Source of the DNA: Amblyornis subalaris
Taxonomy: Eukaryota > Chordata > Aves > Passeriformes > Ptilonorhynchidae
Direction of reading: 5' to 3'
NCBI GenBank assembly: GCA_018881555.1
Contig: JACAXG010000013.1
Coordinates: forward strand, 8,284,191-8,348,190
DNA: 64,000 nt
Under the pieces are notes generated by a model, which saw only the letters and a program-made list of their open reading frames with translations, was not told the origin of the DNA and searched no databases. Shown here in pieces: positions 37,421-51,795 of the stretch (the first letter of the stretch is position 1; each line of letters starts with the position of its first letter). A program made the position numbers and the translations under genes.

Positions 37421-37744
37421 CCGGTTCCCAGCCGTGGGTGCAGACACACCCGTGTCACACGTGGGTGCCACTGGCCACCCGGCGCGCGCACCCNGGGCAC
37501 GGGCGACGCTCCCGCCATCGCGCCCTCGGCCCCTTCGGAGCACAGACGTGACGTGGGGTGGCAGAAAATTATTAGTTTTCCTGCCTGGCCCCGAGGGTCA
37601 GGAAACACGAAATTACCATCCTCGCAGCCCATTTCGAAGGCACTAGACACTTGTGTGTCGGCGTCGGAGGGTTTTTTAAGCAGTTCCCATGGAAAAGGAA
37701 ACTCCCCATCTCTTCTGATCACACACGACAGGTCCTGTGCATGT

Positions 37745-38050
37745 CTCCAGTAGCTTAAAACAACACACCGATATTTATTTTCCTTAATTAAGATTGCATA
37801 AGATAGCCCTGGGTCCTGGAGACTTTGCTACAGACTGTAATGACGCCATGTAAATTGTTTTTTATGACCCAATATACAACATATTGTCACATTCAGCTCT
37901 TGAATAGGAAGCTAAAAATCTTGGTCCCTATTTTTCCTGTTAATTAGGGTATTATTACTAGGGATATAATCTCATTACTTTTTGGGGAGGAGAAGAACTA
38001 GTTGGAGCCACTTTGAAAAGTACTTGAATATATTTAAATGGAGCAAAATC
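37745..38050. promoter_or_regulatory. Candidate conserved non-coding element upstream of TCF7
   Basis: Unique AT-rich sequence directly beyond the minisatellite: CCTTAATTAAGATTGCATAA (homeodomain and C/EBP-like words), TGTAATGACGCCATGTAAAT, CCTGTTAATTAGGG and ATTATTACTAGGGATATAAT. No repeat, no coding sense. About 2.8-3.1 kb upstream of the ATG. Confidence 0.35.
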
Positions 38051-41000
38051 TGTCTTTCTGCTAATTGCTGATTTTGCATGACATAGAATTATTGTTCTGA
38101 TTTCNGGGCACAGTTGATGTGAGGCTGAAGGAGATGGGAGAGGGGAGGATGCTGTTTGCTTTTTTCCTGCTCAGTTTTCTCCTCCAAATGAATGAGCTGC
38201 CCCATAGGAAACTCNGTCTGCAAATTTCCATTCTTTTAAACATCCCAAAAATAAAACAAGATGCAGCCACTTTGAGGAATAATCATTTGAATGAAATATT
38301 TGCTACTTTAAGATTTTTTTTCCTTCTTCTTTCAGATGATCCTCTTGTTTTGCATGTGAAAAAAATCGTCTGAGATTTACAGCCCTCCCAAATGGAGATA
38401 AAGCCTTGGCAATGAGTTGGAAACCTGTTGTAATCTGTGATCCAGGAAACAAAGAGCCTCATTAATGCAGAGACTTTGGTGAGCCTTTGATGTTAGCTAG
38501 CATAGCATTCACTCTCAGTTCCATTTGCATTTAAACATTCATAAAAACATCATCTCTGCTTCCTTTGCCTTAAGCAATTTAGGAGTAAAGTATAGCTTCT
38601 ATTTAAAGAAACCCACTGTGGTGAGGCTTAGAATACAAATATCACATAATCTTCAAGCAGAGCAAATATTTTATCCTACATTTCTGGTGGGCACATTTAA
38701 TAATGTTATATGTAAGACCCAAAATAAAAGATCCATCTTATTTTCATTAACCTTACACCACATATTTGAGTCAAAAGAGAAAACAGGCCCTGTTAATTCT
38801 AAATATACTACATACCAATTTGTGGAAGGAAGAGAATCCACAGGATTTTACATTATTGACAAGAGCTGAATTTTTGAAAACAGGGTGCGTACAGCAAGGT
38901 GCTTAAATCTGTATTTAGGCATACAACACTGAAAATTATGAACAAGGTCAGGTTTATATACACATATATTTTTCTGAACCGCAGAATCTTCATCCTGGTT
39001 TTAAAATGGAATAGAAAAAGATTTTTTTTTAATTTTTAATTTTTATTTTTAACAGAATAATAAAAGTAAAATACTAAAAAATTAGAATAAACCTCACTAA
39101 ATCTGAGAAGATTTTCTTCTAAGAGAAGACACTGTTGCTCCCAGATGGCATCCTGAGGGAATGGCAGCATGTGGGGAATTTGGGGAATCACTTAGAAAGA
39201 AAAGGCCTATCTATCTTATTATCTTCAAAAGTATTATTCCCCAACACACCTAGGAAAAGTGGAACAGTGCAAAAAATACCGGAGTTGGCTTGTCTTGATG
39301 TTTGGAAATATTCAGCTGGGGTTGTCCATGTTCCCTGTACCATTAAAAATAACTGAGCAATGGAAATTGATCCCGTGTCACATTGGGAGCTCTTGATATT
39401 CCCACTCTTACGAGCAAATACAAGGAAATCTTTATGTTTGGTGCCATGAGTCAGTGCAGCCTGACTGATGTTTGAAGCATTATAAGCAAGTTTCCTATAT
39501 GATGAATATCCAAAATTAAAAACTGAAATGGAAAACACTTAAAACCAACTTTACCTTGGATAAAATATTTCTGGAGCTGGATCAAAGGAAAACAAAAAGC
39601 CTGGCTTACTTGTCAGATCATATCTGCACTGAACTTCAAGGTTTGATTNGTATTATTTACATGGAAAAGGTCCCAAGAAACCAATTTGGCTCTAAATATC
39701 TTCATTACGTTTTTTCGCTTGTATGGGTGATTAAATCAATCTAGGGTTCCTGTTTTAATTTTTTTTGAAAGGTGCAGCCATCTGTGAATTGAGGAACTTT
39801 TCTGATGTCATCTTTGTGCTTCAGACATACTTTTCCCCNCTCCTTTAAGAATTTTTTTAATATGGAAACTTTTGAAGGAGCATGTTTGCTTTACTATTAG
39901 AGTTTTTAGCTGTCCTTCCAGTAACTCTCTAGAATTAAAGATATATAATAACTTTTTAGAACACTTAAACTGTAACACCTGCAGGTAACAGTAAACTAGA
40001 TTAAAATATAACCAAGTCTGTCTGTCAGTCTGCCTGTTCCTCATGCTGCATTTATCAACGTGTTCCCTGAATGCTGTGTGTGAAACTCAGCACATGTGTT
40101 TTGTACCACGCTGTGCACAGCAGCATTGTGTGGTTTTACACGTTAGAGGGAGTGAAGCCTCTGCTTTAAAGTCAATGTAAATGTTGTCACTAACTTCTCC
40201 TAGAGTGGGGTTCCACCTTCTGTACTTTAAAAGGGCCTCCCTTGGATTTATTTAATTTCGGTTGTTTTTTTTTTTCTCTCTATTTTTTTCGTTCATGTAT
40301 ACGAATCAGTTTGGAGTAGCTCCCATTTTACTCTCTTTGGACACATTTTCTCTTTGCACACAAGTTCATTTAATGTTGGTAAGGGACACATCTATCCCTG
40401 GCAGGTTAAACATCCTACATCAGCCTTCCCATTTCATTGTATTTGCAGCAAACACGTTTCCCTGATATGCATATCCAAATCCAAATATGCTTTAATTTAA
40501 ACCCAGATTTATTTCAGCTCTTTTTTCTTGTAGCCTATTAGTCAATTCTCCACTAACAGAGGAGCCTTCTAAATATTTACCATTCTTTTGGAGAAAAACA
40601 TTTGCACAACCATCCCATAAGGATGGCTTGATTGATAGATTGGCAGTGCCAGCATTTCAGATGAGACGGATGAAAACTTCTGTGCGGGATTCCAGCTGGG
40701 AGCAGGAGCTCCTGGAGGACAGGCTGGTACCAGCTGAACTAATCCTGGCAAGTGACCAGCGTAAATCAGGCCACTGAAAGCTCTGTTTTGCCCAAAGGGG
40801 TTTACACTGGTGTAATTACCTCAGCATAGTCATAGCAGGAACATTTCCTTAGTCTAGACAAGCTGTAATACGTAAAATAGATCTATCGTTTGCAACTGAA
40901 ACATCTCGACCCAGCTGAGGCCAGGGAGAAGCCTCGTGTTCTCCTTTCCATGTCACCTTTGCTCTGCTGGTGTGTGCCCAGGTGCTGCGGGATTTGGGGT

Positions 41001-42432
41001 TGGGTTGGAGCATCCTCCAGGTTTGTTGGTCTGTGACAGAAAAAAGGGTCAAGCAGTCACTCAGCCATTTCCTGACTGGATTCNCTCTGCCCATCTTAAT
41101 CTTGCGGGATTTTAAGTGTTTATTTGACTTCATGCATTGATCTAAATGTACTTAAAGGATTCCCTGACAGCTGCCAAAAGTTTGCTTTTTAACTACCTAC
41201 AGAAAATTGACTCCCTGACATTGCAATATTTAGGTTGCTTTCGAATATCTACGTGCTTTTCTGGAAATGTTTCCAGCTGTTAGGACTGAAGTCTCCATTT
41301 TTCCCCTTTGGGAATCAAGTAGAAAAGGCACAGCAGACTGCTGACTGGGGCCAGCATCCTGCTTTCTGCAGGAAAAGAGGATAATCTCTCTCCAAAGACT
41401 TCATCAGATGTCAAAAGCCATAGTGTGAAATCCATTTTGGAGCCTGTGATCTTCGGATCGCTCCCTGAGTGTACGGCACAACATGGCACAAGCCATCATC
41501 AAATCTCCCAATTTTTGTTTCTTTACCCTCTGTTTTGATTTTGTCGGGTTGTAAGACCATCTCTTCAGGCAATTTTCACTTAACAAGTCTTTTCTTTGTT
41601 CCTGATACCAATAACACTTCAGATTATTAAAGGACTTTAAAAGACTAATCTATTTTTCACTGTGTGTTTTTTGTTCACCTCTTGCTGTTGGAACTGGACC
41701 AAGCAACTGGCATTGCATTTAATATTTCTTATTACTCTCACTGTCAGGTTCTCAGGCGCTTGCCCAATGTTGGAAGATTTGAGTTTCAAACAGGAAGGAA
41801 CATGTTTATTTGTTTACAAAAACACTTTTGCAGGGCTGCATCCTGTGGTCACACAATCACCCAAGGAGTCCCTGCTCCGATGACTCATGCCTCTAAATTA
41901 AAAGGATCCATGGAGACGGATTTGCAGAATCACACTCATTGCTTCCACAACCGTTTTTCCGTAAACTATAGGGAAAAGTATGTTGATTTTCAGGTCTATA
42001 AAATGGTATTTTTTACCAAACCAAAGTACAGGGCTCTTTTTTTTCTCTGACAGTGTCCTTTACATTTTAACCAAATCCTTACAAGCCTCTAGTCTCCTCT
42101 TGCTGTGCATTTGCTACAATTCACATAAAGTACACTTTGTCCTGGGATTCCTGTTTGAACACTGGATGGAACAAAGTACAGGAGAAATCCAAATATTGTT
42201 CTTTTAGCTCAAGCTCTGCTCAGACNTGCTGTCCAGGCTGCAGCTGTGCCTGGTTTAGAGGTTGTGATCCAGACCCATCTTCCAACTGCTTCTTCCCTNG
42301 TTGTGTATCTCCCACTGAAGGTGTTCCATCAGACAGGACAGTGTAATTTCACACGTAGGCACCCCCCAACCTGCCTCTGTCTGAATGAGCTCATTTCTAA
42401 AGGACAACCCTGGTGGTTAAAGAGCTAGTGGA
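38051..42432. other. Upstream flank, nothing recognised
   Basis: AT-rich unique sequence; short A/T simple repeats near 39015-39060. At 38484-38493 CCTTTGATGT is a good TCF-type word, but single sites are expected by chance. No gene. Confidence 0.5.
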
Positions 42433-42591
42433 GGAAGGTAGTGGAGTGTCCATTCCTGGAAGTGTTCAAAAACCAAGTTAANGTGGCACTCAGCAATATG
42501 ATTTAGTGGACATAGGAGTATTCGGTTGGAAGACGTACTTGATGATCTTGGAAGTCTTTTCCAACCTTAACAATTCCTTGATTCTATGATT
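42433..42591 (+). mobile_element. CR1-like 3'-end fragment, divergent subfamily
   Basis: CCATTCCTGGAAGTGTTCAA, GATGATCTTGGAAGTCTTTT and terminal CAATTCCTTGATTCTATGAT follow the CR1 order but with subfamily differences (no AGGTGTCCCTGCCCATGG block). Confidence 0.8.
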
Positions 42592-45500
42592 AATTTTGAA
42601 ATTCTAAGAATAATTTTGAAAAATCTGGGTTAGGTAGATCAGAATGAANACCATTGCTGACAGTGGGGCTGGATGGCAGCAATGAAGTGCTGAAGNGAGT
42701 GGCAGACAGTGAAGTTGGTTTTGGTTGTGGTGACCTGGGACATCCGAATGGAGAACTGCTGTCTCTGGATGCTTGAGAGGGCAGTAAAAGGAACGAGACC
42801 CAAACTAGGGGCTGCTTCACCGAGAGGTACCTGCAGGGACTGGTGCTGCTGAGGAAAAGGGAGAAGAGTTGGCTGCAGCTTTCTCTGTGATCCCCAAGTT
42901 AGCACATCAAACTTCTACAGAGCAGAGCTGGAGGCTTTGGCAGGCTCCTGCCTTACACCAACACCCCTTTGAGTCCCGTGGCAGGAAACCCTGCCTGAGT
43001 CTTTGCAGTCTGATCAACTCCTCCCTAGTGCCGGAGCCATGCAGAAAGAAAGGGGGAATGAAATGGAAGCAGCTGCTAGGAAGTGAGACTAAAGGGAAAT
43101 TGTCAGGATAATGGTGATGGGATAAAACGGCCAGATCTGAAACTAAAGGAAAATTATTCCAATGTCTAAAAGCCACCCGTGTGCCATGGGGTGTATTGAC
43201 CACTTCTGATACATCCAGCATCACTCCAGACCCATGGCAAAAGATGTTTTTTTTTCTGCACTGTTTTTCTTTTTTTTAAAATGATAGTTAGCTGTTGTGA
43301 GAAAGAATAAAATAATTCAAGAGATGAGGGGGAAAATGAAGCAGGGAAAAGAACAGGGGATTAGAGGGGGATGCTGAATTTATAAATGTTCACATCAAAA
43401 TTATTGGAAGAAAGGAAAGAACTGAACTTATTTTAAAATCTGAATTCATCAAGGCAGAGCTTTCTGTTAATGAATGCAGTACATTTCATTTACTACTTGG
43501 AATATATTTTTATTTATTTTGCAGACATTATTTCTTTCAGATCTTTACTGATGACTTTCTCGAGACACACTGACAACAAGCCAGGGTGAGCTTGTCAGCA
43601 TCCTGCTTTTCTGTGCTTCAGACTGAAAAATGAAAGGAAAGTGAGGACATGTAAAAGCGGAAGGGAGGATTGTATTCCTGTATCATTTATGCCATCCCCT
43701 CCATCCTTGCAACTTCACTCTTGCCAAGAGATTCATCACTTCCCCCGGTTCAAGTGGATGTGGGAGACCTTGTGCAAAGCACAGCACGGCTGCTCCTACC
43801 TAANTCTCTGCACTTCTGAAGTGGCTATAAAGAAACCAGATTAAAGCAGCATTAAAAGCTGTGCTACAAATCCTACCATATTAAGCAAGACAATTCTAAT
43901 AGCTGTTTTGGGCTAACTGAACAGAAGGGGTGCCTTGGAGTTGAACTACATGTTTCAACAGTATGTTGTTCTGAAAAGTGTTGTATATGTGCCGACATCC
44001 GCTGCTGGCATGTGTACAGACTGCAGCTTGCCAGCTCCTCCTAATCTGGAAAGAGGAGACATGCAGTGTTAAATACATGTGTCATCACTAGTCATTCCCC
44101 CCCTCTCACCCCCCCATCCCCAAATTTTATCATTTGGTTGTGCAACACATTTGAACCAAGTCAGCCCATTTAGTTTAGATGAACTTAGGCCAAGTAACTG
44201 TACTGGAGCTGACTTCAGAGGCTTGAGAGGAGTTGCTGGTGTAGCTCTTCCATACGTAAATGCAAACACTGTGTTATGCTCCTTATTCTACCCCTTAGAC
44301 AAAGGCCTTTTGGTAGGGTTGCAGTTGGAGGGAGGAGGGAGAGCCCCTAAGAAAACAAACAAACTGCAGCTCATTGCATCATATGACTTTTGACTCCCAT
44401 CGTGTTAAATCTTATAGGCAAAACAGGGTCAGGCCTAAGTAGGGCTTACAAAGGGGACTCCAAGGAAACCCATGCTGCAAGGGGTGGTTTTGGTGACTCA
44501 GTAGGTGACACGGGTTCTTCTGAGTCAGGACTCAGCCAGTGTTCTCGCATGACGTTCGCACACCNGAGCTTAGGATGTGTTTTAGACTGACAGCCTACTA
44601 CTCACGTGGTTCTGGGAGACTTTTGCACTCACGCAGATCGTGATTTTAGTCTCGTGGTTGAAGTCCAGCTGTATGAATTGTGTTTTCCCCNGATACCTGG
44701 TGTTAATTGTAAGGTGTTAATTATTGCCCCCTGTAAGGCCGTGACCATGGTCCTTACCACGGCCCTGAAGTACATGCGGAGCTGTGCTGCACCTTTAACT
44801 CCTCAGGTGGAAGAGAACGCCTGGCAACTCCAGCATGAACTGCTCAGTATTTAGGGAGGGGTCTCAGGGCTCTGTCCCTTCCCTCTGCTGATGGCTACAG
44901 CACCAGTGGCGAGTGAGCTCAGTGGTTTAAACAAGCTTGAGTGTTGTCCCCAGGGGCTGGAGGCACACCCTGGGGCTCTTGGGGTGACTGGAGCTGTCTT
45001 GTGTGGCTCTGCACTGCACCACCACCACTTCGCCGTCCNTGGGGTGTGCTCAGGGTATACCCACAGCTCTCCTCCGTTTTTTTTTTTTTAAATAGCTTTG
45101 TTCCTCATCTTGTCGAATCAGTGGGCTGATAAAACAAGCTCTGAATACACTCAGGAGTCCAGAATACATCTTGGTGGACCCCAGTCCAGACTTTAGCTCT
45201 TGAGACCCTCAGTTTTGGACCGTACGTGCGTTTATGTCCTCAACTCTGTGGTGAATCTGTTCTGATCCAGAATGATGCAGTAGTAGCAGACAGTGCCTTT
45301 CTGAAGGCTATGGAGATGTGGAAGGTGTGCAGTTGCCACAGGCTGTTTGCTAACAAAGAGAAGCTGTGAAAAGTTTTGGTGATTAGAGAAGAAAGCACAG
45401 AAGCAGAGACTTTAGAAGGACAAGAAGAAAAAGTATGTAAAAATATGATCCCCCGTTTTAAAGGCTAAACATGAATTATGTTATGAGATGCTTTNATCTT

Positions 45501-48500
45501 AGTATAGGTTAGCATTCCCCAGCTTTTTATATTTGTATATAAATATTTTTCTTGAAGTAAAGTCAGCCTAATTGGAAGTAAGAGCTATTCTATGTCGTTT
45601 ATTTTAATACTCTAATATATTTCCCCTAGTTAATCATTGCTATTTCTAAATATAAATTTCCTTCCCTTTTCTTTCAAGTCACTTAAAATGAAAGGGCCTG
45701 CTTTACTCTTTGACCTTCTCTAACAAGCAGACCCTTGAAATGCAGAATTTCCAGAAAGCAAGCTGTAGGAACAACAGATGGATTTAGTAAATTACAGCCT
45801 GCAGATGAATTGTATGAGGAGTCAGTTTGGGATGGAGGCTGAAAATACAGAGAAATTTTCTGTGCTGTAGCTTGTTTCTTGCTGTCAAACACTGCCTGGT
45901 AAATGCGTAACTTGTGTGATGTTGGCTTTCTGTACTGATTGATTTGTAAAAGCCATTCCATCCCAAATTACCAGCTCTTTGGGTCTCAGCCTGCAATCCT
46001 ATCCAGCCAGCAGACTCTGTCCTCTAGGTACGTTTTGGTATTTTGCATTTCTTTTATTTGCTAAAGCTATTCTAACAGACTACTTACCCTGATCAGCAGA
46101 TTTTAAAACCTGTTTGTGGTTTCCCAGGGGTTTCATAGACAAATTATTAGTGCATGTGTATTCCCAGGACAGGTGACTCCTAAATGATAAAAATGTAGTT
46201 TATAATCAAAGTGCCTTTCTTGTAACAGTAATCTTGAGCTAGGCATTTGCTTATCTCCCAATGTGTTAATCCTTTTCAGGATTAACAACTCATTTTACAA
46301 AAGCGTGGTCTTGGTTCTGCAGACCTTGTTGACATAAGTAAATCTCCGTGAGTTNATGAGATGTGATTGTGTGCAAGGACTGCAGGAATGGACAGTCACC
46401 TCAAGAGGTTTCCTCGATGTGATTTAGCTCTTGCTCTGGGGTTTGAAGCTCCATAATGCATGTGATACAGAGCAGTAGCAGTAAGTTGTCATTGTGATCA
46501 AACACAAAGCTTCTGTGGGGAAGAATAAATTATTTGCATGGGTGTGATGAATGCTTGAAGGGAATTTGATAAGTGGCATGTTGAGCACTGGGAAAATTTC
46601 TGAGTATGATCCACGTTGTTCTTTGCAGTGTCAGAAACTTAACATAGAAAGGCTCTCATCCCTGGCTCTGGTTATTGCACAGCTTTATTAAAGGNCTTGC
46701 AAAATGAATCTAAGATAGAATGGCCATCAGTATGAGATCAGGTAGGCTTAGGGTTTTTTACATAAATAAGGACTTACTTCTATCTACTCTTGTATTTGAA
46801 AGACGGTCAATAATTTCCCTCTTACAACCATTTCCTGTGATATGTCGGAGTGTGCAGTCCTTGAAGTCACTTGCATTTGAATCAGTCTACGACAGACTTC
46901 AGTGAGCCTCTGCATTGGGATTTTGCACGTAGCCTATATTTTTCACTATGGGACTCGCAGGAATCGTGTCTGCTTGAGCTAAAAATGATTCTCTTTTTTA
47001 AGAAAGAAATGCATCTGGTAATAACAAGCATGATAATAACAACAATTGTGTTAACTCTTGGGAAATTTGTGCAAAATACCCTCAGTGCTGCCTTCTGCCT
47101 GCCCTCCGAGAGCAGGTGATGGAATCAGCGGCTGTGCTTCATCACTGCCCTGTCCCACACCAAACCCACTGGGCACCTCTCGGGGTGCAGCTCAGCTCCC
47201 ATCCCCAGGNATGCCCTGGCATCCTTACAAAGGGAATTAGTGTGTGTGTGGGGTGGCTGTACATTTAGATCCCTCCTGAAATGGAGACGGTGCGGGGCGA
47301 GGGTGTGTACCCAGGGACACGGGGTGCAGGGAGCATCTGCCCAGCCCTGCAGATCCTGCCTCTAGGGAATCCTCCCATAGAAGTGTGTCTGGAATTGTAA
47401 ATGCTCTGCTTGCAGAGCAGGTCTCAGTGCTGCAGCACTTAATGTGCTGGTAGCATCCAGCAGCCAGGCTGCAAATGGCATGCTCACAGTTGGTAGTGGT
47501 GTTACAAGACTCTGCAAAGTTTTCCCACAACTCACAGGTCCAAGCCATGAGAAACAGTGACACAATGCAGCCTTGAACAATTCCAGTAGAACAGCAGCCC
47601 TAGCCTGTACCTATGAGCTTCTTCCATGGCTTCTTTCAAAAGGTCCATCCCACAAGGGTTATGTGCACAGTAGATTTTGTGGCATTCCTAGAGCTGCTTG
47701 GGTGTAAAAGGATTGCAGTGATGCACAGTAACCTGAACNACTTTTCCGTGGCATGATTTGTCACTGCTCTAAGGTTTACATCTGCACAATACAAGTTGTT
47801 GACACAAAATGTTGTTGAGTTGTCAGATTCCTTTTCTTGAGCCACCCACAGCAAGGCTATGTAACGGTTCAAGGGCTGAAATGTCCAGCTGAAACTCTAC
47901 AGAGAACTGCTCAGGGAGGCAGAATGCAATTACCCGTTTTGGAGCCTGGCCATGTTTCCAAGGTTAACACCTTTCATCTTGACATCAAATCTTTAATGAC
48001 CATGTGTGGTAAAGACTCTTGTTCAACATCTCATTTGGGAATGTGGCATTGTCACTGTGCCTCTGTTGTCATGTATTGGTTCAGTATTGGTTTAAAGGAC
48101 AATTGCTCTCACAGTCCTTCATGGACAACCACACATTTCCTCTGGAGATTCCTATGTGGGTATAACCAGGACCTACTGGTCTGATTTTTCCTTCCTCCAA
48201 ACGATCTGGTCCTCTGTCCTCCTTACAAGCTCANGGTGAGCACTTTAATTACCCTTATTTTCAGGCTGCCAAATAAAGTAATTAGAGAAATAGGCATTAT
48301 GATTTTGGAAAGATACATTAGAGAATGAAGGAGAGTGATGAGAGCATGTTCTCACAGTGCCAATTAAAACACTGCTGAGGAGATTCAACACTTCTTCCTG
48401 GCAATCCAAGCAGACAAAAGAGATTCACAGGGATTTACTCCAACAGAAGGATGGCAGAAATGCTCCTTTCTACTTCTAAGCATATGGCATATGGAAATCC

Positions 48501-51500
48501 TGCCAGGGAAATAACCTATGAAGTGACTTTCTTGAGCAGTACCCACCACTTAGAAATGGTGGAACANTATGAAACATCTTTAAGAAAGATATTTCTTGTG
48601 TTATTCTAGANGGTCTAGCTGAAGCAAAGAATCATGAGATGCATTTAGTTATTNATTAGTCTTGTTTAGACTCTGTCAAAGACTTCTCTTTCTGACCATT
48701 AAACACACCAAACTTTTCATGCTATTAATCTCTGTTTAACTGTAACTTCCNCTTAAAAGAATTAAACATATCTAGGTTATGAGGGTTTGAGGCTCGTTGA
48801 ACAGAAGCACAAAAAGAATGTGTGCACAGGGGTCAAGGAGATCAGGAACACCTCATAGTAATGCAAACTCTATCCAGGCTGTAATTTTTAATGGTTATGG
48901 AGAAATGCCTCTTTATCAGCAGCAGTTTTAATTGCTGAATNAATGACTGGATTCCAGTCTTTTTCCTCTTATAATGATCCTTTCCACATGCCAAGGTGGT
49001 GTATAAGGCTTCAGCCCGAGTCTTGGAGTTTTTCCCTTTATTGCACACCCATGATGGTCTTTACACTCACTGCTNTTCAGGTACTTTGCAGTGAAAGTAT
49101 GTAAGTATTTTCATTTTACGTATTAGAAAAGTGAAGCTTAGATGTTGCTTATAGAAGGTTAGGCAGAATCGAAGTTTCTTAGCCTCTCCTTCAGTTCTGA
49201 TGTTGGATCACACCACTGTAAAGCAAGGGAAAGTCTAGTTTTTCCGTTTCTAATGGCACAGCATTTCCTGAGCTCAATGTGAACCTTCCTGGTCCTGTAC
49301 GATGTACTTCTGGTCACATGAAGTAGCATTTGGACTACAATAAAATTCTAACCTGTGAACTGAAGCAAGAATTATACTTGAGTGAAATTCTCCCCTTCAA
49401 AAGGCCATTTTTTTTACAGATTGACATGTCTCTGTTTATCAGTACGATTTGTGACCTGCTAAACAAATCAGTCCACTTTCTGCNTGGCATCTGTCACATT
49501 CGGGTGTCTGCCATAGAGGTCTCATCTGCTCACAGATGTCAATGTCACTAGCTGTGTCATTTGGCTATGTCCCAATTTAGCTGTTCCTCTGGACTCAGTC
49601 TGGGATGCTCTCTCCTTAGGGGGTATAAAACAGCAGGAGTTTGGTGGTTTCCTGTCTAGAGCGTGNCCATACACTGTGGCAGTTTTCTTAGAAAGAAGTG
49701 TTGTAAGCCAAGACAGAGAAGAGGTTTGTAAAAGCTTTGGCTGTTTTCCCTTGAGGCATGTGCAAAGGAGNTGCAGCATCACCAGCAGCAGCTGTAAGCA
49801 CTGTGTGCCTCACCTCTTGGTGTGCTGCACCCTGTTAAAAAGAAGCAAAAAGACCTCAGTGTTCTGTGCAGGTCTTGCTGTGCGTGTCAGCAACTGGTCT
49901 GTCTTGGTGCATTTTGTAGCAATATACCATATTCTTTAAGAAAATATGAGCATGNTGACTTTCAAATATTAAATACAGAGGTGAAAAGAAGAGGGACTGT
50001 AGCAGCCAGGCAGTATTGATGATAGGTCACGCACAAAGACTACTGGACTAGAGACTACATCAAGATCATCTTGTTTATCATAATAGAAATATCTGCTATA
50101 AAATTTTCCTTTCTAGTGGTTAAATAAATGCATATCTGTATCTAGAAAAGGTTTGGGATTGGGCCCCTTCCAGCCTCCACCAGAACCTCATCATGTGCCT
50201 TNATTTCTCATCTTTCTGTCAGTGGCGCTTCAGCATTCCAAAGTATTGGTACATTTATGGCTTTCTTTAGAAGTAATAGTAAGAGCCATGTGCTCTTCTT
50301 CAACTGGTGTTCCTGCTGTAGCTCCATCTGATCTCGTAAGTGTGCTTTTGATGCCATGACTAGTTGAGGCAAACCTGGAACCGTTGCCCGTAGGTCCCCA
50401 GGAAGGGAAAAGGTCTTACATATCTTTTTTGGTTTACAGTATTGGAAAATACAAAGTTTCCACCCGATTGTCACTCCTGACACCAAAAGCCTCTTGCAAA
50501 GGCGAGGCAGTGGGAATGCCAAGTCCTGTCCCNTTCCCCTGCAAGTGTTGCCCTGCTGATCCACTCTTGCCCCTCTTCCCCTCAGGCACTGAGTGTTTGG
50601 GGCATAAAATGTCTGTTTGCTCTTTGCAGTCAGCATTTGTGCCTTNGTGGCTGAGGAGACTCCTGCCAGGGCCTAAGAAGGTTAAATGCACAGGGGCAGG
50701 GTGTTTCTCGCTGGTTTTGGTGCTGTGGGGTTGGCAGGACTGTGGGCACTCACCGGACACCTGGCCCTGGCCGAGGAGCCTCCTGGCCCTGCAGTGCTGG
50801 CAGAGGAGGCGGCTCAGGGCAGCCGTGCCCCCCATCCTGCTGCAGGATCAGCTGAGCCAGCCTTTCCCCCTCCTCCTGCTCCTGTCGTGCTAGAGTTGGC
50901 CTCCTTCCACAGCCAGCCTCNGATTTCCACGCAGCCATGCCTTGGCAGGAGCTGTGCCTTGCTCCCAGCAGCCTCTGCCCACCTCCACTGCTCCAACATC
51001 CTGCGTTTTTTCCCCATCCTTGTGAAAAGCCATAAAGTCCTTGCTCCTGCAGTCCCAAGATTTGGCTTGCTCTCTATCTCATTAAAAAAAAAATACTAAA
51101 AATTCTATTTTTCATTACTCCAAAGAAAAGCTTGGAAAAAAGGTCTTTGTTGTCTGAACCAGGTAGGAAGAGAATGCCTGATTGTCTTTATCAGTTTGGG
51201 GGCTCTTTTATAATCCCTTGATTTTTTAAAAATCAAACCTCTCTATTTTCTTACTTTGTTCTATGTACAGTCTGACTAATGGCTTTTGTAAACTTGTCTT
51301 GGCAGAGCTAACAACAGCTTAAATAAAATGAGTAATTGTTTTCATTCATCAGTTGCAAGAGCAATTATAGTTTCAGCGTTCTGCCCCCAAANGAGGGCTG
51401 AATCCTCCAGTCATGGATTATTTATATTACCTGTCCCTGTTTACATTCTCTAGGACATTGATGGCTCTATTCAGTGTCCAGGCCCCTTTTTGTAAAATCT

Positions 51501-51702
51501 GATTGCTTCAGATTTGGGTCAGAATTTGGGCAATACGGGTAACTGCTGTTCCTCTTGGTTTCAAGCATGAAATAAATTATAATGAATTCTTGTAGCTTGA
51601 TTTATTCATTTGGTGGTAAGTGGCTACTAAAATGTCAAGATGTTAAATGTTAAGATGCCTTCACATAATTTTCCTACATATAAGGTTTAAGGAAACAAAC
51701 TA
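42592..51702. other. Upstream flank, no gene recognised
   Basis: Unique AT-rich DNA. 49080-49210 has weak resemblance to a MIR-type SINE (CATTTTACGTATTAGAAAAG). The G+C-rich open frame at 50686-51099 is discussed under rejected items. Confidence 0.45.
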
Positions 51703-51795
51703 AAATCATAGAATTTCAGAATGGCTTGGTTTGGAAGGGACCTTACAGATGATTTTGTTCCAACCCCCAGCCACGAGCAGGGACATCACNGAAAA
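51703..51795 (-). mobile_element. CR1 3'-end fragment, diverged
   Basis: Begins AAATCATAGAATTTCAGAAT and continues GGTTTGGAAGGGACCTTACA and CCAACCCCCAGCCACGAGCA. The inner end is unclear. Confidence 0.85.

Noticed and set aside
36793..37722. 309-codon minus-strand frame across the minisatellite
   Set aside because: It runs through 188 Ns and a 62-bp tandem repeat; openness is an artefact.
50686..51099. 137-codon plus-strand frame with a hydrophobic N-terminus
   Set aside because: Ala/Pro-rich translation of a G+C-rich patch, open on the opposite strand as well, contains N, no homolog recognised; the hydrophobic start alone is not evidence of a signal peptide.
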